NCBI GenBank assembly: GCA_003246755.1
Contig: QKDC01000139.1
Coordinates: forward strand, 1 to 54,310
DNA from: Gemmatimonadota bacterium
Lineage (GTDB): Bacteria > Gemmatimonadota > Gemmatimonadetes > Gemmatimonadales > GWC2-71-9
Length of the DNA: 54,310 nt
Direction: 5' to 3'
Numbering within the stretch: position 1 is the first letter of the stretch; each line of letters opens with the position of its first letter. The position numbers were made by a program, and so were the translations under genes. The notes beneath the pieces were generated by a model that was not told the DNA's origin, searched no databases, and saw nothing but the letters and a program-made list of their open reading frames with translations. This document shows, one piece after another, positions 27,001 through 33,617 of the stretch.

Positions 27001-27188
27001 TCGACCTCGCTGGGATCTGCCCCTGGCAACGCGGCGAGTACGTCGATCATGGGGACGGATATCTGCGGCTCTTCTTCCCGCGGGGTGGCGATGATGGCCA
27101 GGGCTCCGATCAAGAGCGAGGCGACCGTGAGGAGCGGGGTGAGTTTGGAGTGGAGAAAGGCCGATGCGACCCGGCCCGCGATGCCCAT
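24030..27188 (-). CDS. RND multidrug-type (HAE) efflux permease
   Basis: 1052 residues, the full length of the family. After the first membrane helix comes PREEEPQISVPMIDVLAALPGADPSEVE, typical of the AcrB/MdtB-related subfamily with the REEEPQI box. Transmembrane helix 4 has GILVDDAIVVAENI with the aspartate pair of proton-driven HAE pumps, and helix 10 has IIVRNSILLVDF, with Arg where AcrB has Lys940. Two periplasmic porter domains separate the helix sets. It should take organic or amphiphilic compounds, in contrast to the HME pump upstream. The ATG shares a base with the adaptor stop (TAATG). Adaptor, duct and pump come from one transcript. Confidence 0.93.
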   Translation of the reverse strand: MGIAGRVASAFLHSKLTPLLTVASLLIGALAIIATPREEEPQISVPMIDVLAALPGADPSEVENLLTRPIERRMWAIPGVEYVYSLAGDGWTLVTVRFEVGANQEESVTKVNAKLMAGMDQALPGMLPPVVKPYAIDDVPILTLTLHGEGYSSNLLREIAVHLEDEIRTVTDVATTMVIGGMSREFRVNLDPARLIASGVTPGEVLNALRGTGARLPAGDFASGNTMTLVSIGAPIRTLGDLQSVVVGTPNGVPVYLQSVATLEDAPGEPLSYVTHVAGSSTRQQAVTIAISKRKGANAAVVADHVRKRVEDAQGRILPAGVEVSVTRDYGETATEKAGELILHLLLATVSVTILVGFVLGWREAIVVLVAVPVTLALTLFVYYAMGYSLNRITLFALIFSIGILVDDAIVVAENIYRHMKIGDRTPETATIEGVDEVGNPTILATFTVVAAILPMAFVSGLMGPYMRPIPVGASAAMLVSLGVAFVVTPWLALRLLRGHVRHSEPSVPTSEPRGFARLYARIMTPLLMHSRRRYGFYAMVAAALLLSLGLLAVRGVQVKMLPFDNKSEFQVILDLPEGTTLETSDALGGELANYLLTVPEVASVQVYAGTASPFNFNGLVRHYFLRRGANVADLQVTLLSKEHRSRQSHAIAVAVRPRIDSIANRYGASAKIAEIPPGPPVLSTLVAEVYGATDSIRLEAARQVKQVFESTEGVVDVDWTVEAPEEKVRFRVDRVRAAEAGANVEQIAQTLVLAAGGGIAGLVASPTTREGIRIVPRLPLPHRSSVHDFLGVPVGTAQGPQPLARFVTLDSTTLEPSRLRKNLRPVIYVTGDVAGSIEAPVYAILEMNRRLDAVRVEGAGIERYNAIQPETLDETALKWDGEWQVTIEVFRDLGIAFAVVLVLIYVLVVGWFESFSVPLVIMAPIPLTLIGILPGHALAGAFFTATSMIGMIALAGIIVRNSILLVDFVQLARRQGHPLQEALIEAGTVRFRPIALTAAAVVAGGIILVLDPIFQGLAVALISGAIVATLLTMVVVPLLYWELTRHRQGSE

Positions 27189-28225
27189 TATCGGTTCCCA
27201 CCCGAGCGATCGGGCACCACCACCGTATCACCGGCCACCAATCCCGCCAGGATCTCGACCTCCCCATCGCGGGTCGATCCCAATCGCACCCATCGCAGGT
27301 CGGTGCGGTTGTCCTGCGTGACGTAGAGTCCCGTAAGGTCGCCTTGACGCACGACGGCGGCACTCGGGACCAACAATGTGCGCCGTGTATCCTGCGGAAG
27401 GGAGAGAGTAGCGGCAGATCCCCCAAAGAACTTGCCTTCGTGATTGTCGATCAGCGCGTTGACCGTGACGAGGTTTCCGCCAGGACCGGATACGACCCCC
27501 TCGACTGTCGCGACGACAGGTTGACCGGAGACGGTGCCGTGCACGCTCGTTCCCCGCTGAACCTGCTTCACCGCCTCTGGGGCTGCGCTCACTGATATGC
27601 GCAGGCGGTGCTGGTCTTCGAGCACCAGGAGCGGCGCGCCCGGTGTCGCCACCGTCCCGGCATCGGCCATCCGCTGGACCACAATTCCCGCGAATGGCGC
27701 AGAGAGGGTTGCGTAGTCTGCCATTGCCCTGACCTCCGCCGCCGCCGCGCTCACCGAGTGCACCCCCGCCTCGGCCCGCGCGAGACCAGCCTCCGCGGCA
27801 TCGAGTTGCGCTTTCGGCGCGGCGCTGTCGGCGTAGAGCGAACGGATGCGTTTGGCGTGTGCAAGGGCCTCCTCGTGGACGGCCTGGGCGCTCGCGAGGG
27901 AAGCCTCGATCTGCCGGCCCCTGGCGACTACCTCCCGGGTATCCAACCGCACGAGAATCTGGCCGGGTGTCACCCGGTCGCCCTCTTGCACCGGGATCTC
28001 GACCACCGCAGCGAAGAGCTTGGTGGCGATCGTCGCACGCTTCATCGGCTCGGCAACGCCCGCGGCGTAAAAGGCCGTACTCAAGACCGTATCGCGAACG
28101 ACGATTGTGGTGCCCTCCACTTGGAGGGATTGGGGTTCGGGCAGGTCCGGGGCTTCGCCGCAGGATGCGACCAGGAGGCCAACCAGGAGCGGTGCGCGAA
28201 AGCGTATTCGATTACCCGTCATCAC
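27188..28225 (-). CDS. RND efflux periplasmic adaptor lipoprotein (HlyD/AcrA-like)
   Basis: 345 residues. A lipobox VASC (about residue 22) follows a hydrophobic start. The adaptor order is visible: FAAVVEIPVQEGDRVTPGQILVRLDT (lipoyl half-motif), a short Ala-rich hairpin about 80-140, AMADYATLSAPFAGIVVQRMADAGTV (second lipoyl half), then the barrel and membrane-proximal strands, with VDAEV-like text near the end (VEILAGLVAGDTVVV). The hairpin is shorter than in AcrA. The gene starts inside the last four bases of the TolC gene (ATGA) and ends on the permease start. Confidence 0.92.
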   Translation of the reverse strand: MMTGNRIRFRAPLLVGLLVASCGEAPDLPEPQSLQVEGTTIVVRDTVLSTAFYAAGVAEPMKRATIATKLFAAVVEIPVQEGDRVTPGQILVRLDTREVVARGRQIEASLASAQAVHEEALAHAKRIRSLYADSAAPKAQLDAAEAGLARAEAGVHSVSAAAAEVRAMADYATLSAPFAGIVVQRMADAGTVATPGAPLLVLEDQHRLRISVSAAPEAVKQVQRGTSVHGTVSGQPVVATVEGVVSGPGGNLVTVNALIDNHEGKFFGGSAATLSLPQDTRRTLLVPSAAVVRQGDLTGLYVTQDNRTDLRWVRLGSTRDGEVEILAGLVAGDTVVVPDRSGGNR

Positions 28226-29580
28226 TCGGCTCCATTTCGGTCCAGCACTGTCAACTCTGTTACCCGGCCGCCGGCCGCCAGCCTCCAGGCCGCAGCGGCC
28301 ACGATCACGTCATAAATCGCCGCATCGCGCTCGAGTTGGCTCGCGATCTCCTGCGTCGACGTATCGAGCAACTCGGTGATTGTGGTCAAACCACCCTCGT
28401 ACTTTCTGGTCATGATCCGATGGGCTTCCGCGCTCTGGCTCACCGCCCGTTCCGCGATCTCGAGTTGTGCAACGGCCACCTCGAGCGCGTTGCGCCACTC
28501 GCGTTCCTCCAACTCGGCACGAGCGTCCATGGCGTCGGCCATTGCGGCTGCCGTCTTGGCTTGGGCCTGTGCCCGTCTGCGCTCGGCGAGTTCCGAGGCC
28601 CCACCGAAGAGCGATACCGAGGCGACGATTCCGACCGTCCAACTTGGTGTGCCGCCGACCAGGCTGGTTCTGTGATTCCAGTCGTATCGCGCGAAAGAGC
28701 CAATCCGGGGAAGCAACAGCGACGTCGCGCGCCGAACGTCGAGCGCGGCAGCTTCCGAACTGAGTTTGGCGGCCTCCACATCGGCTCGAAGCTGAGTTTC
28801 AGTCTTGGTCGAAGCGAGGGCGGAGACGTCAGGTACCGACGGAAGTGAGGATGGCAGGACGAGCGTCGTGTCCTTCGGGGTGCCGAGCACGATTCCCAAG
28901 CGGGCGACCGCAAGAGAGGCCTCCCCCTGCGCGGCAATGAGTTGGGCTTCCGCTTTTCCGGCCCCTACAAGGGCCAACAGCACGTCGGAGCGTGTCACCA
29001 GACCCTGTTGGTGAAGCAGCTCCGCCCGGCGAACGTGACTTTGCGCTGCGGCCAGCCCCTCCTCCATGGCCCTCACCTTGGCCCCAGCGAGAATACCGCC
29101 GAAAAAGGCACGGACCACCTGAAGTCTCGTGTCGCTCTGGGTCCAGTGCTCTTCCGCCTCGGCCGCATCCTCGATCCGGCGGGCTACGGCCCGACCGAAC
29201 CATGCATCGGCGTTGAAGATGGGCAGGCCGAACACGGCGCCAGCCCCCAGATTACTGATGGCCGCAGGGTTGTTGAGGCCGGCGGGATCGAACGAGAGTT
29301 GGCTGACCGTCCGCTGTCGAAGGGTGAACCCGAAGGCAGTCAGGGGATCACTGGTCCGCATCCAGCCAGCCTCGGCCTGGAGTGAAGGGAGGATTCCACG
29401 CAGGGTGGCTTGGCGACCCGCCGCCGCGACCTCTCGGCGGGCGGTAGACAGGCGGTTGCTGAAGGCTGTCGTGTTGGCCTGGGCAAATGCCTGGCTCAGA
29501 CTCAAAGGCCTTTGACCGAGGACCGGGATGGGGGCGGCAACCGTAGCGAGGGCCAGGGTCGCCAGAATCGTGAATCGCAT
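28222..29580 (-). CDS. TolC-family outer-membrane efflux protein
   Basis: 452 residues with a signal peptide (MRFTILATLALATVAAPIPVLGQ). Both family repeats are present: LSLSQAFAQANTTAFSNRLSTARREV at the start and another at about residue 250 (STKTETQLRADVEAAKLSSEAAALDVRRA), with VGIVASVSLFGGASELAERR preceding the last long helix. It is the first gene of the second RND operon and should form the exit duct. It has little sequence in common with the TolC at 17.3 kb, so the two pumps have separate ducts. A good promoter lies upstream. Confidence 0.92.
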   Translation of the reverse strand: MRFTILATLALATVAAPIPVLGQRPLSLSQAFAQANTTAFSNRLSTARREVAAAGRQATLRGILPSLQAEAGWMRTSDPLTAFGFTLRQRTVSQLSFDPAGLNNPAAISNLGAGAVFGLPIFNADAWFGRAVARRIEDAAEAEEHWTQSDTRLQVVRAFFGGILAGAKVRAMEEGLAAAQSHVRRAELLHQQGLVTRSDVLLALVGAGKAEAQLIAAQGEASLAVARLGIVLGTPKDTTLVLPSSLPSVPDVSALASTKTETQLRADVEAAKLSSEAAALDVRRATSLLLPRIGSFARYDWNHRTSLVGGTPSWTVGIVASVSLFGGASELAERRRAQAQAKTAAAMADAMDARAELEEREWRNALEVAVAQLEIAERAVSQSAEAHRIMTRKYEGGLTTITELLDTSTQEIASQLERDAAIYDVIVAAAAWRLAAGGRVTELTVLDRNGAE

Positions 29581-29633
29581 CAGGCCGTGGGTTGAGGTAG
29601 GAAAACGAGTTCCCTCTCAATAAACACTCCATA

Positions 29634-29662
29634 ACCATATAGTCATATGATAGCTATGTCAA
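29634..29662 (-). promoter_or_regulatory. Sigma70-like promoter of the second RND operon
   Basis: Read on the minus strand: TTGACA (29662-29657), exactly 17 bases, TATGGT (29639-29634), inside a local AT-rich island in otherwise GC-rich DNA. The spacer contains the palindrome TCATATGA (29643-29650), a possible repressor half-site. The start would be near 29627, giving a leader of about 45 bases to the tolC ATG. Confidence 0.65.
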
Positions 29663-29744
29663 CTCCTTTGGATCCAACTCTCCCTGGACGCCATAGATTC
29701 TCCCACTGCTGCTGGGGTGGCTTTCTTCCTTGAGGGGTGGGGAA

Positions 29745-31067
29745 GTGATTCGACGAATCCTGGAAGCTGTAACCTGTCGGACGGTGCGGATCTTCTTCCG
29801 CCGTCTTCAAGTGACCGGGAAGGAGCATGTCCCGGTTCGAGGACCGGTCCTGTTCGCCCTCAACCACCCCAACGCCCTCGTCGATCCCATGGTCCTGCTG
29901 TGCCAGTCGGGACGACGCGTTTCGTTCCTGGCCAAGGAACCCTTGTTTCGAATGCCGGTGCTCGGAGCTCTGATCCGAGCGATGGACGCGATCCCGGTCT
30001 ACCGCCGACAGGACAACGCTGACCTGACCCAGAATAGGAAGACCTTCGAGGTTGCCCGGCGAGTGCTCCGTAGTGGGGGAAGCATCGGCATCTTTCCGGA
30101 GGGTCGATCCCACACCGAGCCCCGATTGATGCCCCTCCGAACCGGTGCGGCAAGGATCGCACTCGGTGCCGTGGATGCGGGAGGTCTCGATATCATCCCT
30201 GCAGGTCTCTTCTACACCGACAAGATGACCTTTCGCAGCGCCGCGCTGCTCTGCTTCGGGCCACCGATCCGAGTGGACCCAGTCGCCCTCGGACCTGATG
30301 GAGAACCGCCGGCCGAGCACGTGCGCGCGCTCACCGATAGACTGGAAGAGGCCCTGGGAGCGCTCACGGTGCAGGCGGATCACCACGAAGCCCTGCGGCT
30401 CGTGGAAACCGTTGAGGCCCTCCTCCTGTCTGCCAGCGATGAGCCACGGCGAGACCTGGATGCCCGGAGGCAACTGCGGCAACGCCTGACCCGGGGGTAT
30501 TCGTCGCTTCGGGCCAGGGCACCAGAGCGCCTCGCCCGTGTGCAATCACGGGTAACGCGATATGTCGAGGCACTGCGTCAGGCCGAATTGTCACCCGAGC
30601 TCCTGCCCCGGAGAGGGTATCGTGCGGTGACGGTTGTGCGGGTCACGGCGAAGGCACTGGTCGCGTTGCTCCTCCTCCTTCCCTTGGCGGTGGCAGGGTT
30701 CGTGATTCATGCGCCAGCCTGGGTGGTCATCGATCGGATCGGAAACTCCTACCGATCGACGCACCCCGATGCGGTGGCGACGGTGAAGGTGCTGGGAGGG
30801 ATCCTGTTCTTCCCATTGACCTGGTTGGCGATCGGCACGGGTGCGGGTCTGTGGTGGGGTTGGCCGATCGGCCTGGGGCTGGGAATCACCCTCCCGGTGG
30901 CTGGGTACGCGACGCTCCGATTTCTCGAACGGCTCGATCGGGTCCTGGGCGGTGCCCGGGGAGTCCTCCTGGCGCTGACCGGCCGCCGCCATTTTCTGAG
31001 GCTGGTGGCCGAACGGAAGGCAATTCGCACGGAATTGCTTGCGATTGGGGAGGAGTATGGGGTCTAG
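29745..31067 (+). CDS. PlsC-family acyltransferase with C-terminal membrane domain
   Basis: 440 residues from GTG at 29745, preceded by GAGGGGTGGGG; a TTG at 29730 is the alternative. The acyltransferase domain covers about 1-220: NHPNALVDP (H41, D47) is the catalytic box in the H-x5-D form common in this subfamily, KEPLFRMPVLGALIRAM is block II, FPEGRSH is block III with the acceptor-binding Arg, and DIIPAGLFY is block IV. The C-terminal ~220 residues have a helical part and three or four membrane segments (about 300-325, 345-390) not found in the ~240-residue PlsC, so this is a larger two-domain form. Likely esterifies glycerophospholipid precursors at the inner membrane. Confidence 0.88.
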   Translation: MIRRILEAVTCRTVRIFFRRLQVTGKEHVPVRGPVLFALNHPNALVDPMVLLCQSGRRVSFLAKEPLFRMPVLGALIRAMDAIPVYRRQDNADLTQNRKTFEVARRVLRSGGSIGIFPEGRSHTEPRLMPLRTGAARIALGAVDAGGLDIIPAGLFYTDKMTFRSAALLCFGPPIRVDPVALGPDGEPPAEHVRALTDRLEEALGALTVQADHHEALRLVETVEALLLSASDEPRRDLDARRQLRQRLTRGYSSLRARAPERLARVQSRVTRYVEALRQAELSPELLPRRGYRAVTVVRVTAKALVALLLLLPLAVAGFVIHAPAWVVIDRIGNSYRSTHPDAVATVKVLGGILFFPLTWLAIGTGAGLWWGWPIGLGLGITLPVAGYATLRFLERLDRVLGGARGVLLALTGRRHFLRLVAERKAIRTELLAIGEEYGV

Positions 31068-31176
31068 ACGTGATTGACAGACCGGATTCTACGGGTTCAT
31101 TTCTGAAACCAGCCTAGGCTGTACTGCGTACGCATCTCGAGTCAGTTCTCGTGCCCCCATCTAGGAGTGTGTCGTT

Positions 31177-31584
31177 ATGTCCATCCGCCTTCGCCGGCAC
31201 TTCGCCGGTCCACTCGTGGCCTTTCTCGGCTTGGCCTTCCTCGTGTCCACCACACCGGCTCAGGCCCAATCCCACGCCGCGGGGACCTGGCAGGGGACGT
31301 TCGTCACCGATGGTCCAAGCGGCACGATGAAGCTCGTGCTGAAGATGGATGGGGATCGGTGGAAGGTGGAGACCATGCTCGATGCCGAAGGAGCCCCGCC
31401 ACCCGGTGAGGTTCGCGAGGTCGTCGTGGAGGAGGATGGCTTCTCCTTTGCCCAGATCTTCGGCGAATATGATGTCCTCTTCCGCGGGAACATCAACGGT
31501 GACACCATCGAGGGGACCATCGAGGCCTATCAAGGTGGGTCGATGGTCGGTTCCGGCGTGTTCGATCTCAAACGCCAGCCATAG
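31177..31584 (+). CDS. Secreted hypothetical protein, 135 residues
   Basis: A signal peptide is clear (MSIRLRRHFAGPLVAFLGLAF, cleavage after AQAQ near residue 31). The mature ~104 residues are beta-rich: GTWQGTFVTDGPSGTMKLVLKMDGDRWKVETML begins a small barrel and GDTIEGTIEAYQGG...GSGVFDLKR closes it. This resembles small exported lipocalin-like proteins that report an effect of a substance on a background, common in this bacterial group. It starts with TAGGAG upstream. No catalytic motif. Confidence 0.65.
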   Translation: MSIRLRRHFAGPLVAFLGLAFLVSTTPAQAQSHAAGTWQGTFVTDGPSGTMKLVLKMDGDRWKVETMLDAEGAPPPGEVREVVVEEDGFSFAQIFGEYDVLFRGNINGDTIEGTIEAYQGGSMVGSGVFDLKRQP

Positions 31585-31607
31585 GTTGTAGCACCTCTAC
31601 TTGGACT

Positions 31608-31637
31608 GAAGGGGCGCCCCTACCGGAGCGCCCCTTC
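31608..31637 (+). terminator. GC-rich perfect hairpin, candidate terminator
   Basis: Ten-base perfect arms GAAGGGGCGC and GCGCCCCTTC around a ten-base loop, 23 bp after the preceding stop and 19 bp before the convergent gene's stop. No T-tract follows, so it would act as a bidirectional or Rho-assisted terminator. Confidence 0.6.
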
Positions 31638-31656
31638 GGCATTCGGGAAGATGGGA

Positions 31657-32076
31657 CTAGCGAGGAGGAGGCTCAGGCTTCCGGCTCATGGTCGTAACCA
31701 TGATCGCACCTTGCTCGTGATCGGCACCGTACAAGACCTTGGCCTTGCTCGGTTGCAAGTACCTGATCTCCCAAATCTCTTCCGCGCGGATGTTTCGAAG
31801 GTCCTGGAGGTCGGGTTGTCTCAACTCGTCGATATAGAGGATGGCGGATGCTCCTTCTACCGCGCCGGGGACACCCTCGTTTCTCTTGCTCCTGACCACC
31901 CGCAGGAAGACTGGTCGGAGGCGCTGGACGGCCTCATACCCGTTGGTGATCTCGGGTTTCTCCGCTATCTCTTCGGCCGTGATGACGTAGCGATCGCGTT
32001 TCTGTGCCTCCGCGGGCCTGGCCGAGACCAACATCAGCCCCATGAAGAAGACCGCGAACAAGGGAAAGTGACGCAT
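31657..32076 (-). CDS. Secreted plug-domain-like protein
   Basis: 139 residues with a signal peptide (MRHFPLFAVFFMGLMLVSARPAEAQ). The mature part reads ITAEEIAEKPEITNGYEAVQRLRPVFLRV, then ILYIDELRQPDLQDLRNIRAEEIWEIRYLQPSKAKVLYGADHEQGAIMVTT. This order (A-x-Q-x-LRP, a strand naming one element, then YG...GAI.V.T) is that of the TonB-receptor plug domain without a barrel, a small family frequent in Gemmatimonadota genomes. GGAGGT lies eight bases before the ATG. Role unknown. Confidence 0.7.
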   Translation of the reverse strand: MRHFPLFAVFFMGLMLVSARPAEAQKRDRYVITAEEIAEKPEITNGYEAVQRLRPVFLRVVRSKRNEGVPGAVEGASAILYIDELRQPDLQDLRNIRAEEIWEIRYLQPSKAKVLYGADHEQGAIMVTTMSRKPEPPPR

Positions 32077-32123
32077 GAGAGGTACCTCCGTTTCCAGTAA
32101 ACCGGTGACGAACCACCCGTAGG

Positions 32124-33308
32124 ATGCGCAGAAACAGCAGTCCGGTCAACGGGCAGACCACCAGGGTCATCGCGCCGGGGCGTGTGAACCTCATTGGCGA
32201 GCATATCGACTATAACGGGCTGCCTGTGCTTCCGGTCGCCATCGATAGAGGTTTGGAGGTGACCTTCCGAGGTTCAGACGATTCGGTCATTTCCTGTGTC
32301 AGCCGCGATGAGAGGTTCGACCCGGTCCGCTTCTCCCTCAGTGAAACCATCGAACGCGGTCCTCCGGGACATTGGGGAAACTACGTTCGCGCTGCGGGGC
32401 AGGCGCTGTGCCGCGCGCGGGGCCCACTCCGCGGATTCGAGGCACAGATTGTGTCGTCTCTGCCGATCGCTGCCGGGCTGAGTTCGTCCTCTGCCCTGGT
32501 CGTCGGAATCGCGCTCGCCATCATTGCCGAGAACGGACTCGAGTTCGCGCCGAGGGAGTTGATGATTCTCCTGGCCGAGGCAGAGCGATACGTGGGGACG
32601 GCGGGAGGTGGAATGGACCAGGCGACGATTCTCGGCGGACGTCATGGTCACGCGCTCCACATCGGGTTCGATCCGTTGGTGCTTCTCCCCATCCCGGTTC
32701 CGGATTCATGGCGCATCGTTGTCGCCTCATCGCTGGTGCCGGCGGCGAAGTCCGGGGCAGCCCGGCGGGTTTACAACGCACGGGTGGAAGAGTGTCGCCA
32801 GGCACTCGCGGAAGTCGCGCGGACGCTTGGTGAGCCCGTCCCCGATTACGTGACCCTGCGGACGCACTGGGATACCAGCGTCCTGCTCGACGTCGGCAAA
32901 GGAGCCCTGGACGATTTGCACCATCGGCGTTTCCGCCACGTCCTGACAGAAGCGGATCGAGTGACCGGCGCCGTGGAGGCAATGCGACGATGTGACCTGG
33001 TGGGGTTCGGCCGACTCATGGTGGCATCTCAGGTCAGTCTGCGAGAAGACTACGAGGTGAGTTGTCCCGATCTCGACGAGCTGGTGGATTGCAGCTTGGC
33101 CGCAGGTGCCGCGGGAGCTCGGCTGACTGGTGCCGGGTTTGGTGGCTGCGTCGTTTCGTTGGTCGGGGAGGAGGAGTGCGACGCACTGCTGGACGAAATG
33201 TGGACGGAGTACTACCTCCCGCGAGGTCTGGCCGAGCAAGGTCGTTCCGAGGTGCTGTTCGTTGCTCGTCCGTCGGCTGGAGCGCGCGTCGAAGAGGTTA
33301 CCGCGTAG
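32124..33308 (+). CDS. galK: Galactokinase (GHMP kinase)
   Basis: 394 residues. It has the galactokinase signature VNLIGEHIDYNGLPVLP (22-38), the GHMP phosphate loop LPIAAGLSSSSA (113-124), GGMDQATILGG with the catalytic Asp region, and LTGAGFGGCVVSLV near the C-terminus. ATP-dependent phosphorylation of galactose C1 is expected, but the active-site similarity also fits other sugar kinases. It faces a convergent operon encoding a nucleotidyltransferase and a sodium:solute symporter, so a linked sugar uptake/activation unit is plausible. galT and galE are not in the window. The ribosome binding site is weak. Confidence 0.85.
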   Translation: MRRNSSPVNGQTTRVIAPGRVNLIGEHIDYNGLPVLPVAIDRGLEVTFRGSDDSVISCVSRDERFDPVRFSLSETIERGPPGHWGNYVRAAGQALCRARGPLRGFEAQIVSSLPIAAGLSSSSALVVGIALAIIAENGLEFAPRELMILLAEAERYVGTAGGGMDQATILGGRHGHALHIGFDPLVLLPIPVPDSWRIVVASSLVPAAKSGAARRVYNARVEECRQALAEVARTLGEPVPDYVTLRTHWDTSVLLDVGKGALDDLHHRRFRHVLTEADRVTGAVEAMRRCDLVGFGRLMVASQVSLREDYEVSCPDLDELVDCSLAAGAAGARLTGAGFGGCVVSLVGEEECDALLDEMWTEYYLPRGLAEQGRSEVLFVARPSAGARVEEVTA

Positions 33309-33312
33309 ACAA

Positions 33313-33609
33313 CTAGACGCCCGCGGCGTTCGCCACGACCTCCCAGGCATCACGAAGCCAGACGACGACGGCCCTGAGGCCGACCAGCATCGTATCTCCT
33401 AATGCCTCCAGGATGCGTCCCACCGCCGAGCCATCGAGCCATCCAGTCATTACAGCGACCGCGAGGACAACCCCCGCCACCAGTCCGATGCGGATGAGAA
33501 TCCGGGCGGCTTCGCGGAGGAACACGCTGACCACCAACACGAAGAGGGCGAAGATGACCGCCTGACCGAGCAGCGCGGATGGGATGGACAGGGATCCAGG
33601 ATCGGGCAT
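33313..33609 (-). CDS. Small membrane protein downstream of the symporter gene
   Basis: 98 residues from the ATG at 33609, 8 bp after the symporter stop. A longer open frame reaching 34086 overlaps the symporter and reads as Arg-rich noise until this point. The sequence has two membrane helices (about 15-32 and 38-58: VIFALFVLVVSVFLREAARI, IGLVAGVVLAVAVMTGWL), a short loop and an amphipathic end (MLVGLRAVVVWLRDAWEVVA). Unknown function; the position suggests an accessory to the transporter. It ends 4 bp from the convergent galK stop. Confidence 0.5.
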   Translation of the reverse strand: MPDPGSLSIPSALLGQAVIFALFVLVVSVFLREAARILIRIGLVAGVVLAVAVMTGWLDGSAVGRILEALGDTMLVGLRAVVVWLRDAWEVVANAAGV

Positions 33610-33617
33610 ATCGCGCC

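Noticed and set aside
31074-31079. TTGACA before the secreted protein at 31177
   Set aside because: No acceptable -10 hexamer lies 16-18 bases downstream (the site reads TCATTT).
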